Positions 9,659-17,863 of a stretch of DNA of 64,000 bases are shown here, in pieces. Each line of letters begins with the position of its first letter. Position 1 is the stretch's first letter. Position numbers and translations under genes: made by a program. The notes under the pieces are model-generated. The model searched no databases, was not told the DNA's origin, and saw only the letters and a list, made by a program, of their open reading frames with translations. The DNA comes from Phocaeicola_A sp036804505. Lineage in GTDB: Bacteria; Bacteroidota; Bacteroidia; Bacteroidales; Bacteroidaceae. The stretch is from the NCBI GenBank assembly GCA_036804505.1, contig DAIRSI010000013.1:1-64000 (forward strand), written 5' to 3'.

Positions 9659-9860
9659 TAAGGAAAGGATTCCGGCTTATTACGATTTTTTCTTTATTTT
9701 TTGTGTGAAAAATATTAGATATAAAGAAAAAAAGTTTTAATTTTGCTGAGCAATTGGAAAAAAGACTTGAAGAAATTATAATTGATTTAATGGAATCAAG
9801 TTTAAGTATAAGCACTAAATGAATGAAAGGTTATCGCTGTGAAGCAGAAGACCTGAATTT

Positions 9861-9933
9861 GCGGTAGTAGCTCAGTTGGTAGAGCGTCGGCTTCCCAAGC
9901 CGAAGGTCACGAGTTCGAGCCTCGCTTACCGCT
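9861..9933 (+). tRNA. tRNA-Gly (anticodon CCC)
   Basis: A complete 73-nt cloverleaf. The 7-bp acceptor stem pairs 9861-9867 with 9926-9932 (one G-T pair at its base). The D-arm and T-loop TTCGAGC are standard. The anticodon loop TTCCCAA gives CCC, which reads GGG, and the discriminator base is T, as usual for bacterial tRNA-Gly. The 3' CCA is not encoded. The first T-stem pair (49-65) is A-C, a mismatch. A strong terminator follows 8 bp later. Confidence 0.93.
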
Positions 9934-9941
9934 CACTCTGA

Positions 9942-9979
9942 AAATAAAGCAGTTACAATTATAAGTAACTGCTTTATTT
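9942..9979 (+). terminator. Terminator after tRNA-Gly
   Basis: A perfect 15-bp inverted repeat (arms 9942-9956 and 9965-9979) with an 8-nt loop. The stem ends in A/T tracts that would provide a U-tail. Confidence 0.85.
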
Positions 9980-10117
9980 GTTTATATTAGTCTGTTTTCG
10001 GTACCAATCTTAGTACAAAACGGGACAATATGCAGAACAAATTTTACTTTTAGTTGATAAGGTAGAGTGAATACGGAATTATCAATATAGTTTGTAATCG
10101 AATTAAAAACTTTGAAT

Positions 10118-10639
10118 ATGGAAGCAATTGAAACAATGCTCACACGGCGCAGTGTGAGAGGGTTTGTCTCTGAACGGATGCCTGAACAGGAGAAAATAGA
10201 CAAAATCATGGAAGCAGGAACTTATGCGCCAACAGGTATGGGAAAGCAGTCTCCGATAATTATCGATGTTACCAATAAGGCAGTAAGAGATCGTCTTTCA
10301 CAACTCAATGCCGAGGTAATGGGAATTAAGGCTGATCCTTTTTATGGTGCACCTGCGATACTTATTGTACTGGCGGATAAGGCCAGGCCGACATATCTTT
10401 ATGATGGTTCGCTAGTAATGGGAAACTTATTGAATGCTGCTCATGCAGTAGGTCTGGGCAGTTGCTGGATTCACAGGGCCAAAGAAATCTTTGAATCCGA
10501 AGAAGGCAAGCGGATGCTCAATGATTGGGGCATCAAAGGAGATTATGAAGGAATTGGTTTTTGTGCGTTAGGTTATCCACAAAAAGAGCCTAACAAACCT
10601 GTTCCGCGCAAGGTCAATTATGTTTTTCACGTAAAATGA
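10118..10639 (+). CDS. Nitroreductase family FMN protein
   Basis: A protein of about 173 residues from ATG 10118 (an in-frame TTG at 10112 is a less likely start). It has the nitroreductase fold landmarks: TRRSVRGF at the N-terminus for FMN phosphate contact, APTGMGKQSP near residue 35, and GLGSCWIHR near 110. The length is typical of the short NfsA/FRase-I-like single-domain group. It should be a cytoplasmic FMN-dependent NAD(P)H oxidoreductase whose physiological substrate is not predictable. It stands alone between the tRNA and a repeat-bearing intergenic region. Confidence 0.88.
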   Translation: MEAIETMLTRRSVRGFVSERMPEQEKIDKIMEAGTYAPTGMGKQSPIIIDVTNKAVRDRLSQLNAEVMGIKADPFYGAPAILIVLADKARPTYLYDGSLVMGNLLNAAHAVGLGSCWIHRAKEIFESEEGKRMLNDWGIKGDYEGIGFCALGYPQKEPNKPVPRKVNYVFHVK

Positions 10640-10752
10640 TCCTTTTATATATTGTGAAGCAAAAGTCATAATATAGGGGAATATATCCTTCTTCAATACT
10701 GTTCTTATCCTTTTTCTACGAGAAAATTATCTCTTTTCTTTAGAAAAAGTAT

Positions 10753-10842
10753 CGTCTCACGTTCGTGGTACGTGCGTATCACCTATGTGGTACATGCGTA
10801 CCACGGATGTGGCTCATGCGTCTCACATTCGTGAGACGTCAC
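10753..10842. repeat. Array of 22-bp palindromic tandem repeats
   Basis: Three contiguous 22-bp units (10765-10786, 10787-10808, 10809-10830), each with GTGG at the start, TGCGT in the middle and CAC near the end, so every unit is itself an imperfect palindrome. Half-units flank them (10753-10764 and 10831-10842). The array is bracketed by an exact 10-bp inverted repeat, AAAAAGTATC at 10744-10753 and its complement at 10860-10869. It lies in the 420-bp gap between the nitroreductase and the GH29 gene. No ORF covers it convincingly. Confidence 0.8.
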
Positions 10843-10983
10843 ATTATTAGGTATCTGAGGATACTTTTTTGCTTGTTTCAGTAAGGTTTATCAGGGAATT
10901 TAGAATAAAAAGCGGCATATCTGATAAAATCCAAATAACTCATTGAATCGGAAAGGACAGAGATTGCGGCTAAAAATTTTAAT

Positions 10984-11028
10984 CCCTACACCACAAATTA
11001 CTAAACATGAGCAATTTGTGATGTAGGG
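10984..11028 (-). terminator. Stem-loop terminator after the GH29 gene
   Basis: A 16-bp inverted repeat with one mismatch (arms 10984-10999 and 11013-11028, 13-nt loop). On the minus strand it is followed by an A/T-rich stretch with a T-run. It lies about 30 bp beyond the GH29 stop codon. Confidence 0.6.
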
Positions 11029-11059
11029 AACAGAGGGTAAATATATTGTATGTTGGAAA

Positions 11060-13297
11060 CTAGTATAAATCAAGCTCAGCCATGCTAGCAGTATCTCCGT
11101 TAGCAGCGATGACAGTTGCTTCAATGCGGATATAGCGAGCTTTTACGGCATGGGGAAAATCATGGAAACGCTTTGTCGGGTCATTGATGAGATTTCCGAA
11201 TTTGAAAGTGTCGGCAGTTTCCCAAGTTTGTCCGTCATTACTGATTTTGAATACTCCTTCTTCTATCATGCCTTCGGAAGTCTTCCTTTGTGGAGTATAG
11301 GCAAATCCTTTCAGAGAATATTCTTTACCCAAGTCAATCACCAAATAAGCTTGTCCGTTGCCTTTTTCGGTCATCCAATAGGTTTCCGGGTTTTCGTCAA
11401 AGACTGATAATGCTGGAGAATCAGGTGCTTCACTGTTCTTATCCATTATTTTCCAATCTTTCTTGATACAACCGAATATATCCCGATAGACAGGGCCAGT
11501 AAAATTTTTGTCCACTGCAACAGCCTTCAGCTCTTTTCCTTCCAGAAGGAAAGGTTCTTTATATTGCTGTGATGATGCAGTTGGATTGCTTCCGTCCGTT
11601 GTATAATATATGGAATAATTCTCATCGTTGGACCCGTTTGGAATATATTGCTTGTTCCATTTGAAACTTTGACGAGCTTTAATAGTCACCTTTCCGTCAA
11701 TATTTCGGGTTGCATCGAGCATGGGTGGACGGTTCACATAATAATGAGCGGAAACATGACTGATTGCCACTGGCAACTGACGGCTCTCCAAAATCCGGAT
11801 TCTAATTTTGGCCGTTGTTACTTCCGGGAAACGAAGTATTCGTTTGTACCCTATATTGGTAACTTGTGCAACTTCTTTCCATCCATTGTTAACCCATGCA
11901 TCAACTGCATGCTTTTCAACTCTTTCTCCATAAGCCGAAATAGCCTCTTGAATCATTAATCGATTGAGTGTTATTTTGTGTGGCATGGACAGAATAATTT
12001 CCATGGGTTGCTTTTTCAACAAGACAAACGTGTTTTCGTTATTATCTAGAATTTCCTTTGGACCTTTTGCAGCATTCAGAAGATTGGTACCGTATGTTTC
12101 CTGTATACGTTTTCCTGTTTCCTTTAATGTGTTTACATCTCTTTCGGAGAACATTCCGTTTCTGTTAGGTGGTATATTCAACAAAAAAATGGAATTTCCG
12201 CCTACGGCTCTTTCATAGATATCGAACACATTATCTGTGCTTCTCACTTGCTGACTCGTGTCGTCTCTATAGAACCATCCTTCACGTATGGAAGTATTGG
12301 TCTCTGCCGGTTGATAATGAAGATAATAAGGCTTTTCCATAGACAGCAATGCTTCACGGCTGCCCAGATCCTTTGCCGTCAGGTCTTTGAACATGTTCAT
12401 GGTATCTGGATTTGTGGAATAGGGAATTACATTCCATTCCGTGTCACGAGTGCCACCGCCTTCGTTTCCGCACCATCTGATGTCTCCTTTTCCGAAAACA
12501 ACTGCATGAGGAGCCAATTTGTGAATCAATTCCTTCCAGGCAATATAATTATAGGTTTGTCCACCTTTATGTTTGGGATGGGCACCGTCGAACCATACTT
12601 CATCTACAGGGCCGTATTCCGTCAGGAGTTCAAACAGCTGGTTCAAGAAATATTCATTATAGTCATCCACCGTAAATTTAAATTTTGTTTTGTTAGCGAA
12701 CGGACGTCCCGTTATTTCACGAGGGATGATTCTTTCCGTCTGTTTGCTTAGGTTGCCATAGAGTCCCGTAGGGCTTTCCATTTGGAACAAATCAGCGGGA
12801 GAGAGGTAGATGCCAAGTTTCAATCCATATTTTTTACATGAGGCAGAAAGATTTTTCAATATATCGCCTTTACCCCCCTGGAAATCGGTAGACATGATAC
12901 CATGGGTCGTATATCTGCTTTGCCACAGAACAAATCCGTCATGGTGCTTTACTGTGATAATTACCATTTTTATGCCGGCTGATTTCATCGCTTCACACCA
13001 TTGGTCTGTGTGAAGTTCCTTTAAATCAAAGATTTTCGGATCTTCTTTTCCGGTTCCCCATTCCATTCTTGTGAAAGTATTGGGACCCAAGTGGATGAAT
13101 GCAATGAATTCGTTTTTCAATGCATCAAGTTGATTTTTCGAGGGGACAACCCTTGTTGCTTTGTCGAGTATAATCTGTTCGTTATCAGTTTGCTCAACTT
13201 TAATAGTGTTCCCCGTAACAATTTTATCAGTCTGTGCAGAACATATCATTGGCAGACTTAAGCTCGAGAAAAGCAATAATTGGTAAATTTTTCTCAT
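11060..13297 (-). CDS. GH29 alpha-L-fucosidase
   Basis: A 745-residue secreted enzyme with a signal peptide (residues 1-21, ending CSA). The GH29 barrel (about 50-400) shows FIHLGPNTF, VKHHDGFVLW and the nucleophile Asp237 in EVWFDGAHP. A C-terminal portion has a chitobiase-type segment (YYTTDGSNPTASS, about 560) and an F5/8-type discoidin-like domain that ends the protein. It should release alpha-L-fucose from mucin or plant glycans in the periplasm or at the surface. It is a single-gene unit with its own promoter box and terminator, and no SusC/D pair is nearby. Confidence 0.93.
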   Translation of the reverse strand: MRKIYQLLLFSSLSLPMICSAQTDKIVTGNTIKVEQTDNEQIILDKATRVVPSKNQLDALKNEFIAFIHLGPNTFTRMEWGTGKEDPKIFDLKELHTDQWCEAMKSAGIKMVIITVKHHDGFVLWQSRYTTHGIMSTDFQGGKGDILKNLSASCKKYGLKLGIYLSPADLFQMESPTGLYGNLSKQTERIIPREITGRPFANKTKFKFTVDDYNEYFLNQLFELLTEYGPVDEVWFDGAHPKHKGGQTYNYIAWKELIHKLAPHAVVFGKGDIRWCGNEGGGTRDTEWNVIPYSTNPDTMNMFKDLTAKDLGSREALLSMEKPYYLHYQPAETNTSIREGWFYRDDTSQQVRSTDNVFDIYERAVGGNSIFLLNIPPNRNGMFSERDVNTLKETGKRIQETYGTNLLNAAKGPKEILDNNENTFVLLKKQPMEIILSMPHKITLNRLMIQEAISAYGERVEKHAVDAWVNNGWKEVAQVTNIGYKRILRFPEVTTAKIRIRILESRQLPVAISHVSAHYYVNRPPMLDATRNIDGKVTIKARQSFKWNKQYIPNGSNDENYSIYYTTDGSNPTASSQQYKEPFLLEGKELKAVAVDKNFTGPVYRDIFGCIKKDWKIMDKNSEAPDSPALSVFDENPETYWMTEKGNGQAYLVIDLGKEYSLKGFAYTPQRKTSEGMIEEGVFKISNDGQTWETADTFKFGNLINDPTKRFHDFPHAVKARYIRIEATVIAANGDTASMAELDLY

Positions 13298-13340
13298 AAG
13301 TTAATAATAAATAAGGTTTAGGTGTAAAATTTATTAGCGA

Positions 13341-13348
13341 CAAAAATA
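13341..13348 (-). promoter_or_regulatory. -7 promoter box for the GH29 gene
   Basis: CAAAAATA on the plus strand reads TATTTTTG on the minus strand, matching TAnnTTTG about 44 bp before the start codon. No clear -33 box is present. Confidence 0.4.
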
Positions 13349-13432
13349 ATGCTTTTTTTCGTAAAATATAGCTTATTCTGACTATTTTCTGAATATGCGT
13401 AAGAAAGAACATTAAAAATTCGATATTGGTCT

Positions 13433-13462
13433 TTTGTTCTTTAGATTTTTCAATTAACTTTG
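13433..13462 (+). promoter_or_regulatory. Promoter of the ATP synthase operon
   Basis: A TTTG -33 box at 13433-13436 and a TAACTTTG -7 box at 13455-13462 are separated by 18 bp, a good Bacteroidota sigma-ABfr promoter. It leaves a leader of about 140 nt before atpD. A second -7-like TACATTTG lies at 13531-13538 without a -33 partner. Confidence 0.7.
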
Positions 13463-13606
13463 CAACTCAAATAAAAAGAAGGTGTTCCGCTGCATAAAAA
13501 ACATACGGCAAACCTAAAAACTTTTATAAGTACATTTGACATAGATGTATCTTATCAGATGTATTTAGTGTATGGGTGTTTAATATAATAAAAAGGAATA
13601 TATTTT

Positions 13607-15151
13607 ATGTCACAATTAGTAGGGCATATTTCACAGGTCATCGGACCTGTAGTTGACGTCTTTTTTGATGGAAAAGACATTGACACCGAACTTCGTCTTC
13701 CAAGCATTGGTGAAGCATTAAGCATCAAGCGACCCGACGGTAGGGATTTGATAGTAGAGGTTCAGCAGCACATTGGTGAAGATACAGTGCGAACAGTCGC
13801 CATGGATTTGACGGACGGACTGAGCCGAGGATTGGAAGCGACTCCATTGGGTCATTCCATAACCATGCCGGTGGGCAACCAAATAAAAGGACGAATGATG
13901 AATGTCATCGGACAGGCGATAGACGGAATGAATGAATTGGATAATTCCAACGGAAGTCCCATTCACCGTGAACCACCTAAATTTGAAGAATTGTCCACAA
14001 AAGCCGAAGTACTTTCTACAGGAATAAAAGTCATCGACCTTCTTGAGCCATATTGCAAAGGTGGAAAGATTGGTTTGTTTGGCGGTGCCGGAGTAGGAAA
14101 GACCGTATTGATTATGGAATTAATCAATAACATTGCCAAGGGTCATAACGGATTTTCCGTATTTGCCGGAGTCGGAGAACGTACTCGTGAAGGAAATGAT
14201 ATGCTTCGCGATATGCTCGATTCCAACGTAATAAGATATGGAAAAGAATTTATGGATTCCATGGAAAAAGGAGAGTGGAACTTGTCGAAGGTCGACCAGG
14301 AAGAATTAAGCAAATCACAAGCGACATTAGTCTATGGCCAGATGAATGAACCTCCCGGCGCACGTTCTTCCGTGGCACTTTCCGGTCTTACCGTTGCCGA
14401 ATCTTTTCGTGACAGCGGAAAGAGTGAGGGAAAAATGACAGATGTGCTTTTCTTTATCGATAATATTTTCCGATTCACACAGGCCGGTTCCGAAGTATCC
14501 GCTTTATTGGGACGTATGCCATCTGCAGTTGGTTACCAACCTACACTTGCCACTGAAATGGGACGTATGCAAGAGAGAATCGCATCTACAAAAGACGGTT
14601 CCATCACTTCCATTCAGGCTGTTTATGTCCCTGCCGATGACTTGACCGACCCTGCACCGGCAACGACCTTTACCCATTTGGATGCAAAGACGGTACTAAG
14701 CCGTAAAATCACGGAATTGGGTATTTATCCGGCTGTAGATCCGTTGGAGTCAACATCCAGAATTCTTGATCCGCTTGTTGTGGGAGAAGATCATTATCAC
14801 ACCGCTCAAAGAGTTATCGAAATACTTCAACGAAATAAGGAATTGCAAGATATCATCTCTATTTTAGGTATGGACGAATTGTCCGAAGAAGACAGAACCA
14901 TCGTAAACCGTGCCCGTAGAGTTCAGCGTTTCCTTTCTCAACCCTTTACAGTTGCAGAAAAGTTCACCGGAGTGAAAGGAGTAATGGTACCTATTGAAGA
15001 TACTATAAAAGGTTTCAATATGATTCTTGACGGAAAGGTAGACGACCTTCCTGAACAAGCTTTTCTGAACGTCGGAACCATAGAAGAAGCCATCGAAAAA
15101 GGCAAGAAACTGATTGCCCAGACACAGAGCGGAGAACAGAAGAGTAATTAA
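13607..15151 (+). CDS. atpD: F1Fo ATP synthase subunit beta
   Basis: A 514-residue catalytic beta subunit of F1. It has the P-loop GGAGVGKT at residues 159-166, GVGERTREGND just after it, and the Walker B region VLFFIDNIFRFTQAG. It makes ATP at the cytoplasmic face using rotation of gamma. Its length is slightly above the E. coli protein (460) because of loops typical of Bacteroidota. It is first in the operon, and its stop codon overlaps the atpC start at base 15151. Confidence 0.97.
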   Translation: MSQLVGHISQVIGPVVDVFFDGKDIDTELRLPSIGEALSIKRPDGRDLIVEVQQHIGEDTVRTVAMDLTDGLSRGLEATPLGHSITMPVGNQIKGRMMNVIGQAIDGMNELDNSNGSPIHREPPKFEELSTKAEVLSTGIKVIDLLEPYCKGGKIGLFGGAGVGKTVLIMELINNIAKGHNGFSVFAGVGERTREGNDMLRDMLDSNVIRYGKEFMDSMEKGEWNLSKVDQEELSKSQATLVYGQMNEPPGARSSVALSGLTVAESFRDSGKSEGKMTDVLFFIDNIFRFTQAGSEVSALLGRMPSAVGYQPTLATEMGRMQERIASTKDGSITSIQAVYVPADDLTDPAPATTFTHLDAKTVLSRKITELGIYPAVDPLESTSRILDPLVVGEDHYHTAQRVIEILQRNKELQDIISILGMDELSEEDRTIVNRARRVQRFLSQPFTVAEKFTGVKGVMVPIEDTIKGFNMILDGKVDDLPEQAFLNVGTIEEAIEKGKKLIAQTQSGEQKSN

Positions 15152-15411
15152 TGGAGTCTATGGAACAAAATGATATTCAACTAAGTATCATGTCACCGGA
15201 ACGTATTCTTTTTAAAGGAAACGTAGCAAGTGTGACTTTGCCGGGCAAGATGGGTGAGTTTACCGTTCTGCTGAATCATGAAGCTTTGATATCTTCGCTA
15301 ACAACTGGGGAAATCAAGTATGTAAATGAGGAAGGAGAACAGAGTCTGAGTATTGCCGGAGGTTTTGTAGATATAAATAAGAATGTGGTTTCTGTTTGTG
15401 TAGAACAGTAA
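15151..15411 (+). CDS. atpC: F1Fo ATP synthase subunit epsilon (short form)
   Basis: An 86-residue epsilon subunit with only the N-terminal beta-sandwich (LSIMSPERILFKGNVASV, GEFTVLLNHEAL). The C-terminal two-helix inhibitory hairpin of the 130-140-residue enterobacterial protein is missing, as is common in Bacteroidota. It joins gamma to the c-ring. It overlaps atpD by one base, and atpB begins 17 bp after its stop. Confidence 0.93.
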   Translation: MESMEQNDIQLSIMSPERILFKGNVASVTLPGKMGEFTVLLNHEALISSLTTGEIKYVNEEGEQSLSIAGGFVDINKNVVSVCVEQ

Positions 15412-15428
15412 TATCGCAAAGGAATTAT

Positions 15429-16505
15429 ATGATGAAAAGTTTTAAATACATAGTTTGTTGCATTCTATTGGCCTTGAGTATCGTACCATCGGGTACCTTT
15501 GCACAGGAAACTGGAAAAGCGAAGGACAAGATAGATGTACGAGGTATCATTTTCGGTCATATTTTGGACTCCTATGAATGGCATATCACGAATTTCGGCG
15601 ATACAAAAGTAAGTATCCCTTTGCCGGTAATCGTATATAGCCAAAGTTCAGGATGGAATTCATTCCTGTCCTCAAAAATTGAAGAAGGAGCTTCCTATAA
15701 AGGTTTTTTTATTTCCAAAAACGGTAAATACAAGGATAAAATTGTAGAAAAAGATGCTTCCGGCAAAGAAGTGAGACCTTTTGATATTTCATTGACAAAA
15801 GTATCTTTGTCTATCATCCTATATTGCATACTTTTGGCAGCAATCATTTTGGGAGTTGCCAAATGGTATAAAAGGAAAGAAGTGAGTGATGCTGCCCCAC
15901 GGGGTTTTGTCGGCTTCATGGAAATGTTTATCATGATGATTAATGACGATGTGATTAAATCATGTGTGGGTAAGGATTACAAGCGTTTCGCTCCTTATCT
16001 GCTGACGGTTTTCTTCTTTATCTTTCTAAGCAACCTGATGGGACAGATTCCTATTTTTCCGGGAGGAGCCAATGTTACGGGTAATATAGCCATTACTTTT
16101 TTTCTAGCCCTTTGTACTTTCCTTGCCATCAATCTGTTTGGCAATAAGGAGTATTGGAAAGATGTTTTTTGGCCGGATGTACCCCTATGGCTCAAGTGTC
16201 CGGTACCTATGATGCCTGTCATTGAGTTTTTTGGAGTGTTCACAAAACCATTTGCTTTGATGGTTCGTCTTTTCGCCAATATAATGGCCGGACATGCTGT
16301 GGCTTTATCAATGATTTGCATTATTTTTGTTACAGCAAAAATGGGTCCTTTAATGAATGGTACATTAAGTGTGGTTTCTGTTTTGTTTGCCATATTTATG
16401 GGATTCATCGAAGTGCTGGTAGCTTTTATTCAAGCATACGTGTTCACAATGTTGAGCAGTGTCTTTATCGGTTTATCCAGAATGGAAAAAGAAAAAGAAA
16501 AATAA
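15429..16505 (+). CDS. atpB: F1Fo ATP synthase subunit a
   Basis: A 358-residue membrane subunit from the ATG at 15429 (15432 is equally possible), preceded by AAAGGAAT. It has a cleavable-looking signal peptide (ending FAQ), then an extra periplasmic N-terminal stretch of about 100 residues (FGHILDSYEWHI), then the helices of the proton half-channels. The essential arginine is R280 in MVRLFANIMAGH. An in-frame upstream TTG at 15396 would overlap atpC and is not preferred. No atpI-like gene separates atpC and atpB. Confidence 0.95.
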   Translation: MMKSFKYIVCCILLALSIVPSGTFAQETGKAKDKIDVRGIIFGHILDSYEWHITNFGDTKVSIPLPVIVYSQSSGWNSFLSSKIEEGASYKGFFISKNGKYKDKIVEKDASGKEVRPFDISLTKVSLSIILYCILLAAIILGVAKWYKRKEVSDAAPRGFVGFMEMFIMMINDDVIKSCVGKDYKRFAPYLLTVFFFIFLSNLMGQIPIFPGGANVTGNIAITFFLALCTFLAINLFGNKEYWKDVFWPDVPLWLKCPVPMMPVIEFFGVFTKPFALMVRLFANIMAGHAVALSMICIIFVTAKMGPLMNGTLSVVSVLFAIFMGFIEVLVAFIQAYVFTMLSSVFIGLSRMEKEKEK

Positions 16506-16536
16506 GTATAAAATTATAAATTAAAAAATTAAGATT

Positions 16537-16785
16537 ATGTTATCATCAATGATTTTAGAATCTATGGTAGGTATTCCTCAGTTAGGAGGAGCTATAGGTG
16601 CAGGTCTTGCAGTTATCGGCGCAGGTATCGGTATTGGTAAAATTGGTGCAAATGCCATGGATGCAATGGCGCGCCAGCCACAAATCAAGAATGATATTCG
16701 TATGAATATGATTATCATCGCGGCTTTGGTAGAAGGTGTTGCACTGTTTGCAGTCATCATTTGTTTGTTGGATGTTATCGGATAG
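16537..16785 (+). CDS. atpE: F1Fo ATP synthase subunit c
   Basis: An 82-residue hairpin of two transmembrane helices with a glycine-rich first helix and the ion-binding carboxylate Glu66 in ALVEGVALF. The polar residues that mark sodium-binding rings (a Gln in helix 1 and Ser/Thr after the Glu) are absent, which favours proton coupling. It lies between atpB and atpF with a 31-bp gap upstream. Confidence 0.96.
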   Translation: MLSSMILESMVGIPQLGGAIGAGLAVIGAGIGIGKIGANAMDAMARQPQIKNDIRMNMIIIAALVEGVALFAVIICLLDVIG

Positions 16786-16788
16786 CCT

Positions 16789-17280
16789 ATGTCATTGCTA
16801 ACTCCCGACAGTGGATTACTTTTCTGGATGCTTTTGTCATTCGGTGTGGTATTCTTTGTACTTGCCAAATACGGTTTTCCTGTCATTACCAATATGGTGG
16901 ACAACCGCAAGAAGTACATAGACGAAGCATTGACCAATGCAAAGGCTGCCAACGAAAAGATGCTCCATATACAGGATGAATGTAATTCGTTATTGGTACA
17001 GGCCCGCACGGAGCAGGACAAAATTATCAGCGATGCCAAAAATGTGAGCAGGCAGATAATAGAAGATGCACGTGGAAAGGCGCAGACTGAAGCTTTTCAT
17101 CAATTGGAGGAGGCTAGAAAGCAAATTCAGATAGAAAAGGAAAATGCCCTTTTGGACATTCGCAGGGAAGTGGCCGACTTGTCTTTGCAGATTGCTGAAA
17201 AAGTAGTTCGTAAAGATCTGTCGGGAGATACCCAGCAAATGGATTACATCAACCGGTTATTGGATGAAGTAAAGAATTAA
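16789..17280 (+). CDS. atpF: F1Fo ATP synthase subunit b
   Basis: A 163-residue peripheral-stalk subunit. One N-terminal membrane helix (about 10-30) is followed by a long charged helix with coiled-coil character (about 40-150, VDNRKKYIDEALTNAKAANE). It links subunit a to the delta/alpha cap. It starts 3 bp after atpE. Confidence 0.94.
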   Translation: MSLLTPDSGLLFWMLLSFGVVFFVLAKYGFPVITNMVDNRKKYIDEALTNAKAANEKMLHIQDECNSLLVQARTEQDKIISDAKNVSRQIIEDARGKAQTEAFHQLEEARKQIQIEKENALLDIRREVADLSLQIAEKVVRKDLSGDTQQMDYINRLLDEVKN

Positions 17281-17290
17281 GCTGTAGACC

Positions 17291-17845
17291 ATGAATACAG
17301 GAATAATATCGAACAGATACGCGAAGGCACTATTTGCCTATGCATCGGAAGAACATTGCGAAGATACTGTCTATAAAGAGATGCAAGTCTTGTTCCGGAG
17401 TTTTCTGGAAGTCAGACAATTAAGGATTGTCTTAGTCAATCCGGTATTGTCCGAAGAAGAAAAAGCATCTTTGATATTCACGGCAGCAGGAGGGAATGTA
17501 TCCGATCAGCTCAAACATTTTGTTCATCTGGTCTTGAAGGAAAAGCGTGAGAACTTTTTCCAGTTTATAGCAAATTCCTATCTCGAAATTTATCGCAAGG
17601 AAAAGAATATCAATATCGGGCGTCTCACCACTGTAGTGCCTGTTGATAACTCTGTCCTTGAACGCTTGAAAAAGTTTATTTCTGATCGTGCCAAAGGTTC
17701 GGTTGATTTTCAGTCGAAGGAGGACCCCTCGCTTATCGGTGGTTTCATACTTGATATTGATACCTATCGGATAGATGCGAGCGTTTCAACCCAGCTGAAT
17801 ACAATAAAACGAGAGTACGAAAAGAAAAATATGAAATTAGTATAA
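17291..17845 (+). CDS. atpH: F1Fo ATP synthase subunit delta
   Basis: A 184-residue OSCP/delta protein: NRYAKALFAYA at the N-terminus, a helical bundle, then the C-terminal signature DPSLIGGFILDIDTYRIDAS. It holds the peripheral stalk to the top of F1. It lies 10 bp after atpF and 18 bp before atpA. Confidence 0.94.
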   Translation: MNTGIISNRYAKALFAYASEEHCEDTVYKEMQVLFRSFLEVRQLRIVLVNPVLSEEEKASLIFTAAGGNVSDQLKHFVHLVLKEKRENFFQFIANSYLEIYRKEKNINIGRLTTVVPVDNSVLERLKKFISDRAKGSVDFQSKEDPSLIGGFILDIDTYRIDASVSTQLNTIKREYEKKNMKLV

Positions 17846-17863
17846 CTAAAGCAGATAATATAT

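Noticed and set aside
9558..9815. Minus-strand open frame of 85 codons before the tRNA
   Set aside because: It overlaps the 3' end of the AlkD-like gene and an A/T-rich gap; no homology, no start context.
10753..10842. Short repeats that might be a CRISPR array
   Set aside because: The units are contiguous 22-bp palindromes without spacers, and no cas genes are nearby.
15396..15428. Alternative TTG start for atpB inside atpC
   Set aside because: It would add residues before a clear signal peptide; the ATGs at 15429/15432 follow an AAAGGAAT site.
16537..16785. Possible sodium-type c-ring
   Set aside because: The helix-1 Gln and the Ser/Thr ligands next to the Glu that mark sodium rings are absent.
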